NCBI RefSeq assembly: GCF_907164915.1
Contig: NC_061869.1
Coordinates: forward strand, 15,105,125-15,169,124
Direction of reading: 5' to 3'
DNA length: 64,000 nucleotides
From: Impatiens glandulifera
Taxonomy: Eukaryota; Streptophyta; Magnoliopsida; Ericales; Balsaminaceae
The first letter of the stretch is position 1. Each line of letters opens with the position of its first letter. Made by a program: the position numbers and the translations under genes. Below the pieces are notes generated by a model that did not search any database, was not told where the DNA came from, and was given only the letters and a program-made list of their open reading frames with translations. Shown piece by piece: positions 46,548 to 62,585 of this stretch.

Positions 46548-47558
46548 AGTTGGAATCTTGGGTGTGTTCTTGTTTTCTATCGCGTATATTGGCTAAGGTT
46601 AAACACTTGTATGGTAGAAGCTATGTGAGGAATGTACAAAGATTGTTATACTGGAAAAGTGGATGTAGGACTTTTGTTTGAACTAGTATAAATATTGTTT
46701 CTCTACGTGATGTGTGTTAATTTGGTTCATAGACAAATCAGCAATCTTGTTTTATTTATTTTATTGAATAAAGGAAGAATTCATTGTTGATAATCACGCC
46801 AAATTGGTATCAGAGCCTCACTATGAGGAAAGTAGATGAGGATTGTGAAGCAACTATCAAGAATCAGTTCTTGATATATCCAATTTTTTGTAGTCTTCAG
46901 ATTTCCCAAAACATTGGCATGCACAATTTTGATTTTGAAAGGTTTATGAGCAAGCATGGTTTCATCCTTTGAAGGATAAAAATGAGAACACTTATGGTTC
47001 AACAAGTGATTAAGATGCACATGGGGAAAGACAAGATGCCACCTTCACTTTTGGAGAAAGAACCAAGAAACCTAGGCCAAGTCTTGTAGCATTCTCGTTT
47101 TTGAGTCTTGGTGACAAAGTGTATTTGACAAATCTTTGGCAAACCATTTGTAAACGAAGCAAAGGCTTCACACATTCAAGATGTTCAAGGGTAAATAATT
47201 AGAGGATGTTCTTGATGATTTGAAATCATCTTGGACTTGGAGAGCATTGACATCAAAGTTGAAGAGAGGAGGAGGAATCTTGGGTCTTGGACTGTGTTCT
47301 TTGTTTCTATTGTGTATAAATAGGCAGTGGCCAAGGCATTAAACACATTATAGAAATGTTACACTTATATTGAGGAAACTATTGTGAAGACTATACTTTG
47401 CAATCCCTATGAATGTAGAACCTCTGTTGAACCCTGTAACTCCTGTATCTTTCTACTCTTCTTCTTTGTGATGTGCGTGTGAATTTGGTTCATAGACAAA
47501 TCAACAATCCTGTTTACTTTTTATGTAACTTTTTTCAATAGGCAAACCAAAAATTCAT
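46548..47558 (+). mobile_element. TRIM-like element, copy B (3' LTR truncated)
   Basis: 5' LTR about 46548-46800, PBS TGGTATCAGAGCC at 46805, 3' LTR from about 47275. It is truncated at the same point as copy A (...AATTCAT|ATTTGAAG). It includes a TATA-like GTATAAATAGG in the 3' LTR. Confidence 0.65.
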
Positions 47559-51550
<3,992 letters not shown>

Positions 51551-51588
51551 AGGTAACTAATCCTTCATCGATTTAAGACCAAGGTTTC

Positions 51589-52057
51589 ATGCCTCATTCT
51601 TTGGGTGGACGTGGCACCCCAATGAGGCCCGGGCCAATTGCCGCGTATTTCTATAACTTAATCGATGAAGACGAGAATATTATTAGTTCCGAGAATTTCA
51701 AAATGACATTGGGAGATTTCATGTACAATAGATTGTCGATGTATAGTTTAAATCTCGGTACTACAAATTTGGGCACACTTATCCCAGCTAGAAACGTGAA
51801 CCATCTAGATAATAAGTGGTGTATAGTAAGCCTTCAGTTAGGCTCGACGATTCACAATTGGCGCGAATGTGAGCTATGCTTGTAGTTTGGCCGATTATAC
51901 GAGCCTCGATTTTGGAACGTTTTGTGGAGGGATAGATATATGGGGAATAATTTATACGCGTTTAATAGTTATTATTAATAATCAGCTTGACGAGGCTCAT
52001 AAATTCCTAGACTTGAAACAATTACGAGAACTAGGAATTATAAATTCGAGATCATGA
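51589..52057 (+). pseudogene. Unidentified conserved block, copy C, two overlapping frames
   Basis: This is the most open of the three copies. One 98-codon frame (51589-51885) has GPGPIAAYFYNLIDEDENI-type composition, then MTLGDFMYNRLSMYSLNLG and LIPARNVNHLDNKW. A second frame (51869-52057) continues with LDFGTFCGGIDIWG and NNQLDEAHKFLDLKQLREL, ending at a stop. The two would be one protein with a one-base change near 51865, so it may be a ~150-residue C-terminal exon broken by a frameshift. No domain is recognised. It could be a gene fragment or part of an unknown mobile element. Confidence 0.35.
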
Positions 52058-52444
52058 AGGAGCTTTATTACGACAATACCACGAGGAGGAGATCGAGTAT
52101 GGTTTTTAACAACAATCTCATTGGTTTGGATTTTCTTAGGTTAATCTGTACTTTTGTAATTGATCACTTGAATGTTTTGCATTGTTATTATTAGGAATGT
52201 TGCATTTTGTTTCCTGTTTAGCAAATTAATCGATAAAAATGAGAGAAAATAAAATGAAGAATATGAATTAAAAAAAAAAAAAATAATAGAAAGACATTGA
52301 ACGAAGATGAAGAATAAAAAAATAGAGAATATAGAAGATAATTTATTATTATTTATTTAAAATTAATTAATTAATAAAATTTGTAAAAATAAAATATATT
52401 AACTTCTTTTGCAATGAAATACTAAATGAAGATGAAAATACTTA

Positions 52445-53580
52445 GGGGGCGCTTGGTTCAAATAAGGGAATCGGAATAGGAATGGAATTGATAAATGTGT
52501 GGAATGAGAATGAGTGATAGAAGTGTACGCTTTGGTTATGAGTATTAATCATTCTCAATACCATTGATAGTGTTTGGATATTTTCATTCCGATATTTCTA
52601 TTTTATTGATAATGTTTAGATTTATTAGAGAGAAATTATTAATATATTTTGTAATTGAATTAGATTAATATTTTTATTTTTTTTTATATATTTTATTTAA
52701 TTAAAAATACAAAATATTATTATTTTTATATTATAATTGTTTAAAATATATAAAATATTGAAGTGTGTTCTAATTTAATAAAATATAAACATTTCATATT
52801 TTATTATATTAATTATATATATATATATATTTTAAATACATATAAAAAAATAATTGAATGATTCATTTTTTTATTTATAAATAAAAATTATCTATTAATA
52901 AAGATAAATTTTTTAAAATATTATATATTAATAATTAATCAAATAAAATATAATATTTTATTTAATAATATATACTATAACATTATATAATATTTTTAAT
53001 AAAAACTTTTATTAAAATATTTTATATCTAACTTTTCTAATATTTTTTCAATATTTATTTTATATAAAATTGTTATTTTATTTTTAAGTTTTTATATTTT
53101 AATTAATTTATTATAATTTTATTATTAATATATAATATATAAATTGATTATATAAAAATAATTTTTTTTATTATTAGTTATTATAATTATTTTAAAATAA
53201 TTATTTTATTTTATTAATTTTATATTATTTAAAATAATTTCTCAATATTATATAAATAATTGAAATGATTTATTTCAATAAATAAATTAAAATAAATTAT
53301 TATTTTAATTATAAAAGAACGTCTAATATAATTATAAAAGAAAAAATATATATAATATTATAATTATAATTATGAGAGAGAACGTGGGAGAGTGGACATC
53401 ATGAGAGAGAAAATACATTATAAGGGAATGGGATTCATTCCTCCCAATTTAGAGAGGAATGAATGATTCTTGAGTATTCGGGAATCAAATCAATATTCTG
53501 GAATGAAACTCATCAACCAAACACTTCATTTTATTCCCTTTCTCATTCCTGAGTACAAAAACCACGTACCAATCATCCCC
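52445..53580. mobile_element. Tourist-like element in unit C
   Basis: Same element and insertion site as 44315-45450, again 1136 bp, TTA on both sides (52442-52444, 53581-53583). Its presence in B and C but not A places the insertion before the B/C duplication. Confidence 0.65.
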
Positions 53581-53839
53581 TTATATTTAGATACTTGAGT
53601 TGGATTTTGGGTTGACCCGCCCATAAACATTTTTATCGTAATATTTTTTTCACAATTTTTTTATATTATTAGTGGTGCATTAATACATTTCTTTCCTTAA
53701 TTAAAACATCAAAATAGAAAATACAATTGTGACATGTATGAGATTCAAATTTAATTCATTTAGTAAAAATAAAAATATTCAGATTTATATAAAAAAACAA
53801 ATAAAAAGAGAAAAATACAAAATGATGAGTTGGATCTAG

Positions 53840-54300
53840 GAGTGCCAATCTGACAGCCTATGGAATCCAACGGCCGATTCTCCTTGCCCTAAAAGATGCT
53901 GTTGAAACGAACGGTAAAGATATCATCTTTGCACTATTTTGATATGTTTGTGGTTCAAAGGCTTGCAGCGATAGTTCATAGTTCTCTTCCTCTCTTTCGA
54001 AAAAAGCAAGTCTTTGAACTAATCGTTAGTAATAGTGGAACTTGATCATAGATTATTAGCTTCTTAGAAGATGATTTAAGAGAGATAAAGACGTTTTTCG
54101 TCACAGATCTAGTCTGCATTATCATCTCAGGTTAGTAATTTCTTAATGTTGTGAGTTAAAATGAATGATATACTTTTTTATTGCTCCAACAATGGATCTG
54201 ATATGTTGGGTTGTCGTTAACAGGACCAAAAGTGAGCTTGCTCGTTCAAATTCCCTTTACGGGAGATTCAATTGTTCACCGTTTAAGGCATTGAAAACAG
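53840..54300 (+). promoter_or_regulatory. FAH: FAH promoter region and 5'-UTR exons
   Basis: This is the only copy in cis with the coding exons. A CCAAT (near 53845) and a GC-richer, CT-rich leader precede the donor ATCTCAG|GTTAGTAA at 54130. The exon 54224-54300 follows, with acceptor GTTAACAG and donor GAAAACAG|GTGGG. The last untranslated bases are 55803-55819 before the ATG. Exon boundaries are inferred from splice consensus. The transcription start is not determined. Confidence 0.5.
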
Positions 54301-54674
54301 GTGGGTTTATGTTTTTCATGGATAATGTATGATTTAATCTGCATCTATTTCTGTATCCATCGTCTCGAAATCTCGATACTGAATCTAATACAGTAGAAAA
54401 AGCCTCTTTGAGTGTGTTCTTAGATGTGGGCGTATGAATGTGTGAGATGGGTAAATGTTTTAGAGCAAAATATCAGACTAAAATTTGATGAAAGTGTCAG
54501 CTAAGAAAATTTCACAAGCATTTGGAATATTGGTACTGTTGTTTGGTGTACTCTTAAGAATTTGATGAAGTGATCACCTTTCCCTGTTTTGGATCTTCTG
54601 ATATGATTATTTTGCATAGTTGTAAAATAATTTCTTTGTATGTTTAAGGAACTATAAGTGCATTGGATAATATG

Positions 54675-55772
54675 TGAGTTGGAATCTTGGGTGTGTTCTT
54701 GTTTTCTATCGCGTATATTGGCTAAGGTTAAACACTTGTATGGTAGAAGCTATTGTGAGGAATGTACAAAGATTGTTATACTGGAAAAGTGGATGTAGGA
54801 CTTTTGTTTGAACTAGTATAAATATTGTTTCTCTACGTGATGTGTGTTAATTTGGTTCATAGACAAATCAGCAATCTTGTTTTATTTATTTTATTGATTA
54901 AAGGAAGAATTCATTGTTGATAATCACGCCAAATTGGTATCAGAGCCTCACTATGAAGAAAGTAGATGAGGATTGTGAAGCAACTATCAAGAATCAGTTC
55001 TTGATATATCCAATTTTTTTGTAGTCTTCAGATTTCCCAAAACATTGGCATGCACAAAATTTGATTTTGAAAGGTTTATGAGCAAGCATGGTTTCATCCT
55101 TTGAAGGATAAAAATGAGAACACTTATGGTCCAACAAGTGATTAAGATGCACATGGGGAAAGACAAGATGCCACCTTCACTTTTGGAGAAAGAACCAAAG
55201 AAACCTAGGTCAAGTCTTGTAGCATTCTCGTTTTTGAGTCTTGGTGACAAAGTGTAGAGGGGAGTCTCAAAGAGAAATCAACAATCTGGCTCAAACTGAA
55301 AATTGTATTTGAGAAAATCTTTGGCAAACCATTTGTACACGAAGCAAAGGCTTCACACATTCAAGATGTTCAAGGGTAAATAATTAGAGTATGTTCTTGA
55401 TGATATGAAATCATCTTGGACTTGGAGAGCATTGACATCAAAGTTGAAGAGGAGGAGGAATCTTGGGTTCTTGGACTGTGTTCTTTGTTTCTATTGTGTA
55501 TAAATAGGGCAGTGGCCAAGGCATTAAACACATTACAGAAATGCTACACTTATATTTGAGGAGCTATTGTGAAGACTATACTTTGAAATCCCTTATGAAT
55601 GTAGATTCGTAGAACCTTTGTTTGAACCCTATAACTCCTGCATCTTTCTACTCTTCTTCTTTGTAATGTGCGTGTGAATTTGGTTCATAGACAAATCAAC
55701 ATTCTTGTTTTACTTTTTATGTAACTTTTTTCAATAGGCAAACCAAAAATTTCATTGATGATAATCACACCA
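54675..55772 (+). mobile_element. TRIM-like element in the FAH 5'-UTR intron (complete copy)
   Basis: 5' LTR about 54675-54931, ending CACGCCA. PBS TGGTATCAGAGCC at 54935. Internal region to the purine tract GAAGAGGAGGAGG. 3' LTR about 55457-55772, ending GATAATCACACCA. Both LTRs end ...TTCATTG(t/a)TGATAATCAC(g/a)CCA, which fixes the 3' boundary. The LTRs are clearly diverged, so it is an old insertion. TATAAATAG at 55498-55506 could serve as a promoter 320 bp upstream of the FAH start codon. Confidence 0.7.
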
Positions 55773-55819
55773 TATACAATTCCTGATTTCATATATTTTC
55801 AGTTTGTTAAGGTGAGAAG

Positions 55820-57745
55820 ATGGTTGCGCAGGGCTTTGCAGTGGACTTGGATAAACCACTTGTGTTCCAGGTTAGTATTAATATTATTTATGAAAGTAGA
55901 GAAACATACAAAAATGTCTCCCATTCCAGTATCCAGTTAATTGAGAGTTCATTATCAGAATAGACTCTTAACTTCTCAGGTTGGTCACCTTGGAGAAAAT
56001 TATCAGGATTGGGTCCATCAGCCCATTGTCAGCAAGGAAGGCCCTCGATTTTTCGAAAATGACTTTTGGGAGGCAAGTAGTATATTATTGGTTGTTTTGG
56101 TACAATGAAATTCTTATGTAACCTTGTCCAACAAATTTTTTTTTTTTAAATTCAGTTTATGACCAGATAAAATTCTATCCAAAAATCTAACAGTACACTT
56201 ATGCCAAACAAAAGCAAAATAAAAATTTTGAATAAAATTTGTGGATCAAATTTTAGCCAAAACTTTATTGCCAAATGAATTGTGACGTGCTAACGTCAGC
56301 CACACTTGTTTACCTAACGTTAAATGAGGATATTTGGAAACTGCTTTTTGCTGTTGTGTCGCAATCTTTGTTACACAATCATGATCCCATTGAAAATTTG
56401 CCAAAGCTAAAACTAAAAGTGATTATTTTTGTTTGGTATAACATTTTTTTTATAGATCACGTTGTAGATTATAGTGTGATAAATATTTGACACTAGTTTG
56501 CTTTAATGCTGAAAATGTGGTGAATGCATCTATTGTCATTGGTGCATAACTAAAGATTTCAATTAGTAGGGATTGATTTTCTTGTATGGTTCTACATGAT
56601 AAACCACCACGAATATAACATAAATGTCCAATAGAACTATGAGGTAAAAGTCTTTTTGACTTTATTTGGTATAAAGATTATTTCTGGATCATTATCTAGA
56701 TTATAGTGTGTTTTTTGGATTCATTTGGTATAGGACTTTTTTCTAAATCATTGTGATTAGAAGAAAATGTATACCAATCTGTTAACGAAAATAAACTACA
56801 AAACTCTGAATTGGATTGAGATACAACCGAAAATGGTCTGTGACTGTTTGTATAAACATATATAATTAAGGTTTGTTAACTTATTAATTTTTGTTTTGTT
56901 TTGTTTTGTTTCTTCCTATAGTTTTTGACTAAAACTCACTGGTGGGCGATTCCTCTAATTTGGCTGCCGGTTGTATGCTGGTTTAGCTTGAAGTCTTTTT
57001 GGTTGGGGCGTACACCTCCACAGATAGCTATACTATTGGTTTCAGGAATATTTTTATGGACATTGATGGAGTATTCTTTACACAGATTTCTGTTTCACAT
57101 TAAAACAAAGAGCTACTGGTTAGTTTAGCTCATGCTTTCCATATCTATCAACACTCAAGATTTCAATCAAATTTCAATGTTTGTGTTTTCTGAACTGACA
57201 TGTCTTAAACAGGGGAAACACTGCCCACTATCTTCTTCACGGTTGCCATCATAAGCATCCAATGGATGGGCTACGCCTTGTTTTCCCACCTGCTGCGACA
57301 GCTATTTTATTGGTCCCGGTTAGTGCAATCGTTCCCTTTTGTTCTATTGTTTTCGTTTATTCATGAATTTACCTTTGAATTGGTGGCAGTTCTGGAACTT
57401 GGTGAAACTCATATCTACTCAAACAACATGTCCTGCATTGTTTGCCGGAGTTTTACTTGGTTATGTTATGTATGATGTCACCCATTATTATTTGCATCAT
57501 AGTCAGCCAACAAGCGAAATACCTCGGAATCTCAAGGTTCTTATTTTGGCAGTTAACTATTTTTTTGACAGGTTTAATGTCACATGATTTATCTTTTTCA
57601 CTAAATTTATACCAATATTCTGTAGCGATATCACTTGAACCATCATTTCCGCATACAAACCAAAGGGTTTGGTATCACTTCTTCACTTTGGGACAAGGTA
57701 TTCGAGACACTGCCTCAATCGAAGGCTTCTCAGAAAGGTTTATAA
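55820..57745 (+). CDS. FAH: Dihydroceramide fatty acyl 2-hydroxylase, six coding exons
   Basis: Exons 55820-55870, 55980-56072, 56922-57118, 57213-57318, 57390-57536 and 57626-57745 join in frame to 237 residues, the usual plant FAH length. The protein begins MVAQGFAVDLDKPLVFQ. It carries the di-iron histidine motifs of the sterol desaturase/fatty acid hydroxylase superfamily: HRFLFH (102-107), HYLLHGCHHKHP (119-130), HYYLHH (181-186) and HLNHH (201-205). Hydrophobic segments near 56-71, 83-100 and 165-177 fit an ER membrane protein. The family 2-hydroxylates fatty acyl chains of sphingolipids; plant members lack a fused cytochrome b5 domain and use a separate b5. Introns are GT-AG except the second, which starts GC (GAG|GCAAGT). 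The start is chosen by family match. Confidence 0.93.
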
Positions 57746-58213
57746 ACTAGATGGTCTGATTCGTCGTCGCGGTTTATGTCTTCTTGGTTTGTATTGATAT
57801 TGTGTCTTTATCTTCATTTGGTTGTATTTGGAAGTGGCGATTATACATTTGTCTATATTGCTCTCTATTTACTGTAATGATGAATGTTCATTTATATATT
57901 TTTGTATGATTCAGTTATTGAGTTTTTGGTAATATTGTTTGTAGAAGAAATTCTAGTATACTATAAAATTATTATTATTTTTTAATATTAATATCTTATA
58001 ATATTTATCAATAAATTACCTGTATATGTGATCTTATCCAAATTATTAAATTTATAATGTTGGCCCCGTTCTTACCATCCAAAATTGAATTTCAAGTTAT
58101 GCTGTTTCCAAACAAATATAAAATAAATAATGAGATGTAAAATTTTATTTTAAAAGTTGTAATTGTAAAAAATTAACAAATTTGAGAGTTTTTATCTAAC
58201 ATAATTTGTTTAA
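57746..58213. other. FAH 3' flank, intergenic
   Basis: T-rich 3'-UTR-like sequence to about 57930, then AT-rich spacer. No gene is seen. Confidence 0.5.
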
Positions 58214-58524
58214 TCAATGATGCTTAATTTAGATAGTGTTCGGATTGCCGGGTCGAGAGCGGTGGTTAATTTGGATATATATATAAAAGAGTAAATGAAT
58301 ATTTGTGTCGGATTCTGGGTTGACATGCCCATAAACCTAAAACGGTTAAAAATAAAATTAAAAATGACATAATATGTTTCGAACTCGCAACAAAAACAAG
58401 TACAAATCTTTAACCAACTAGACTAATAACATTTTATATTTTAAATTCAATACCAAATTTGATGAACGCGGGACGTTGTAACAATATATTTTTATCCGTG
58501 TGCATCGCACGAGGATTTTCCTAA
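58214..58524 (+). mobile_element. Single-unit Helitron of the array family (311 bp)
   Basis: It begins TCAATGATGCTTAATTT and ends with a hairpin GTGTGCATCGCAC followed by CTAA, with A before (58213) and T after (58525), as expected of Helitrons. The body has CGGATTGCCGGGTCGAGAG, AAACGGTTAAAAATAAAATT and ATGTTTCGAACTCGCAAC and is colinear with the 290-bp array unit, but here the unit carries its own 3' end. The tRNA-like A box (CCAACTAGACTA in plus orientation) is kept with one change. Confidence 0.8.
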
Positions 58525-60408
58525 TTTTTATAAAAACGTAAAACAAGACGATTTTGATATTGAACTCAAAATTGTAACAAATATTTATTTTTTCAATTAG
58601 ATAAAATTTGTGAATAGACCGAATTTATATTGATCTTCTACTTAATGAATTATGAAGCACATGATAATGGTCCTATTTAAAAAACACTCCACTTGGAGTG
58701 AACTAGATTTAAAAAAAAAAAACATTATTAAATTTAATAATATATATAATTAATGTATATTAAAAAATTTATTTAATTTAAATAAATATTAGAATGAGAT
58801 ACTTAAAATAAATAAATTAAAAAATATATTGGGTTTAAATCCAGATCTGGTAGTTAAGGTTATTTCGTTTGGTCTTAAATTTGTCCCAAAAGTGATGTTT
58901 TTGATATTGTTTGGTTATTCAAAAATATAGATAAACAAGAAATATCATAACTTATATGAATATCATATTGATATTCATATGATATGTCCAAGATATTATT
59001 ATTATTTTTGAATAACTGAAAAAAGAAAGAAGAATTATGTGCATCCAGTTTTGAAACTGGCCCTGAGTTACTGAATGGTTCAACCGTGGCCCGGTCTAAC
59101 TAGTTAAGGATAAATTTTATATAATATTAAAATAACAAAAATTCATCAAATTATTTATATAATAATTAAAATATAGATCAAAATTCAAAATATCAATTTT
59201 TTAGTCAGTTAAAAAGCAGTATCAGCTTTTCAGGTAAGATGTCAAACTTGAGTTCAATAAAAGAGATTGTCTAATTCTTAGTGTATAGAACTATAAATCG
59301 ATAATCTATCTACATTAAACTATAAATAAGTAAACTCAATGTGAAAAAAAAAAAATAGAGATATTTTTAAAAAAAATAGAATAAACCCGCTGAGTTAACC
59401 CGGGCTGTCGGATTTTCGGTTCAACCGGCGAGTTGAACAGGTTTAACTAGATTAATTGTATTTTTGATTTTTGCATCAACCCAGTCCGGTTTGACGACTA
59501 ATTTATCGGACTTGCCGGTCCGTGGAAACAGATCGGGGCTATCTTATAAGCGCGGCAATCTTATAAGTGCTCAAAATAATTTTATTGTCCAACTCTTATC
59601 AACTCATAAAACCATCTATATTATGATATAATATAGAATTTATTATGCACAATCGAAATTATATTAATTAATATTATGATTAAACAAGAAATTTTACAAA
59701 TTTATGAAATTAATTTTTATTTATTTGTTTAATAAAAAATTATTTAAATTCTTATAATATTATTTTTGTTTAATTAGTTTAAAACATCCAAATATTAATT
59801 ATTGGATATATATGGTTGGATATTCAACCTATTCTTAAAATCTAGCTAATATTTGATACCGTTAGAATTTAATTATTTGATACAGTTAGAATTTAAATAT
59901 TATCTAAAAAGTCGACTCAATCTTATCCTCAATTACTTAAATGTTACATATACACATTTTTATTTGGCTTGTCATACAAATCCTGAGAGCACAATTGTCA
60001 TTTAGTTCAAATAAGAAAACAAAACATAATCTGGAAAATCTAGAAAATCTAAATGGATAACATTTTGGTTGATGTAACTGTTTCCATTCTAAAGGAGAAC
60101 ATTATTTTTTTTTCAATCTTATCTTATAAAGATATTTTATTTGGTTTGAAATAAGAAATCGAATTCGTGACAATTGATCTCTTAAACATTATTATTGATA
60201 CTTGAACATCTTAATAAAATTTATTTGTACAGCTTATAAATTATATTTATATTTATTTATGTGATAAATCACAAATTTAGGACTCTCATTCAAAAGTTTT
60301 TGTCATATTTAGGTTTCTCATAATTTTTTAATCAATATTTTATTATATTTAATACTCCCAACTAATCATCATTAATTAATGACATAAGTTTATGTAAGTT
60401 TAAATACA
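58525..60408. other. Intergenic; one GC-richer inverted pair
   Basis: No gene. About 59040-59105 (GGTTCAACCGTGGCCC, CTAACTAGTTAAGG) and 59390-59530 (CGGTTCAACCGGCG, GGTTTAACTAGATT) contain related words and partly inverted repeats, perhaps a ~490-bp unnamed MITE. The rest is AT-rich with nothing recognised. Confidence 0.35.
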
Positions 60409-60916
60409 CTAGCATGTATCCCGTGCATTTGCACAAGTAATAATATAAAAAACGTGAAAAAATATTACGGTCATAAAATTTTTATGGACGGGTCAACTCA
60501 CAATCCAACCCAAATATCCATTTACTCTCATATATATCCAAATTAACCACAGCTCTCGACCCGACAATCCGAACACTTTAAAAATTAAGCATCATTATAT
60601 ATATATATAGATTAAAAAGTTGAACTTATATTGTTAAAATGTCAGGCGTTTATCAAAATTTGGGTTGAATTTAAAATATAAAGTGTTATTAGCTTAGTTG
60701 GTTAAAATGTTGTACTTGTTTTTGTTAGGTTGCAAGTTCGAACCATACCTATAGCATTTTTAATTTTATTTTTAACTGTTTTATGTTTATGGGCGGGTCA
60801 ACCCACCATCCGACCCAAGTATCCATTTACTCTCACATATATCTAAATTAACCACAACTCTCTCTCAACCCGACAATCCGGACACTTTAAAAATTAAGCA
60901 TCATTATATATATAGA
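60409..60916 (-). mobile_element. Two-unit Helitron of the array family
   Basis: On the minus strand a full unit (60612-60916, starting TCTATATATATAATGATGC) is followed directly by a short unit (60409-60611) that starts with the same TC end and finishes with the hairpin GTGCAAATGCAC and CTAG. Flanking bases fit A|TC...CTAG|T. The full unit has a tRNA-like A box (TAGCTTAGTTGG) and B box (GTTCGAACCA) on the plus strand. This is the 12.4-kb array in miniature: one full unit plus a terminal unit. Confidence 0.8.
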
Positions 60917-62585
60917 TAAGCTAATATAACCTAATTTAATATAATATTTTTACCTGTCATAAACTAATAAATAACCTAATTTTTTTGGCTTACTCCACCA
61001 GATTTTTCACTCTCTTGACACCATTCTTATTCCACAAAATTGCCTTCCACAAATCATTCATCGGCCATCTTATAATAAACCGGCTGCAACGTTCTTGTCC
61101 AAATCCTTCCACAATTATGTCAAAACCACCAAAATCGACTGCAACAACGTTTTAAATGAGAATCAAAACCATGACTTTTAGTTTCTTAGAAACGACTCTT
61201 GAAACTTGATCTACCTTAACGATGTTTATTTACTGCTTGTATGGTTATATTATTTATTTGTTTAAAAAAATAAAAAAAATATGACAGATTTTGGTTGGAT
61301 ATATTTTAGTGTTGCCATTAAATATATTTTTTTTTAAAATTTAAAAAGAATAGCATAATTAAAAAGTTTGAAGTCATAAGAAATGTTTAAGAGAGAGGTT
61401 TTATTTTATTTAAAAAGAAAATATCCACTTGATCAATGACGGAATCATTTGAAAATTATGGGCTTAGATTTGTTTATTTTTCATACACTTTGTTTTGTCT
61501 TCTATGCATGTGACATACTGATTATTCTTTCTGAACCTACTGGTTCACAATTTGTCTTGTTATCATCTTGAAATTAATTAAGAAATATATATAATATTAC
61601 AGTGTATGAATGTGAAGTAGTAAACTTGCAAATAATTAAAATTTGTGTCTTAATTTTGAAATATTTTTTAATTATTCAAAATCATACCGAACTCAAATAA
61701 TCCAAAGTAAACCTGTCAACTCGTTTACAATTTTCTTTTGTAGGGTTTTTGTGTTCTTCCTTTTTTATTTATTTTTTTTGTTGGATATTTTTAAATGAAG
61801 TTGTGATTTATTTTCATTATTCTTTGATATTATTTTAATTTGAAATAAATATGTGATACTATATTGAGTAAATTCGAGTTGAATCAGATAGGTCGGGTCG
61901 ATTCAATTATAAATAAAAAAAATGTGATGTTTGATGAGATTTTTTTACTCAAATTACTAATTACAACCGGGTCAAGTTAATTTCATCTTGCAAGACTTAA
62001 TTTGACACCCTAATTAATATAACCAGTAGATTCGGAGCTCGGGTGGGTTAAAGCCTACCCTGAAAAAAAAAATATATTTTTTTTTTACGGTAAAAATATA
62101 ACATTACCCTTTAATTTCTTAAAAAAAAATATATAATTTATTGTTTTTTATTTAATTATTAAAAATATGGTAAAATTTAATTTTATATATACTTATTTTT
62201 TTTAAATTTTTTTCGTTATTATTTTAAATCTATCATAAATTTTTTTTTTAAGCTCACCCAGTTCAAAATCCCCTCCATTCCTGAATATAACGTAACATCA
62301 TGACTACTTGCAAACTCCTATCACCACCTACTTTCTACATTAAAATACAACATCTACCTTCAAATAATTAAAATGATGATAATAATTTTCTTTTCTTTTT
62401 TTAGTCTATAAGAAACCTGACATGTTAATTATAGTCATAATTTTGACTCTTATTTTTAAATGACTCACCACCCTCCATCTTATTATATATATTAAATTAT
62501 TTGAAAGTGTTGAATCAATCATAATTTGTACATTTATATAGTTCCACAGCCAGGCTTCATGATCTAACACATTTAGGGTCTCAAC
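60917..62585. other. Intergenic and P450 upstream region
   Basis: No gene is supported. A less AT-rich stretch at about 60980-61200 shows no convincing reading frame. The last 100 bp contain TATATAG at 62536-62542, about 45 bp upstream of the P450 ATG, a possible TATA box, with another TATATATA at 62484. Confidence 0.4.

Larger units (their letters stand above)
51551..55755 (+). repeat. Segmental duplication unit C (partial, joined to FAH)
   Basis: It holds the first half of the unit only. It matches B until ...AAATTTCAT at 55755, where A and B change to AT-rich sequence and C continues into the true 3' LTR end and the FAH coding exons. It has a ~60-bp insertion near 55255-55310 relative to B. 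Confidence 0.85.

Noticed and set aside
46784..46972. 62-residue frame after the TRIM primer-binding site
   Set aside because: It is conserved among copies only because the duplications are recent; no gag or pol motif.
57266..57750. Long single frames running across FAH introns
   Set aside because: They read through introns. The spliced model gives the full family protein with all histidine motifs.
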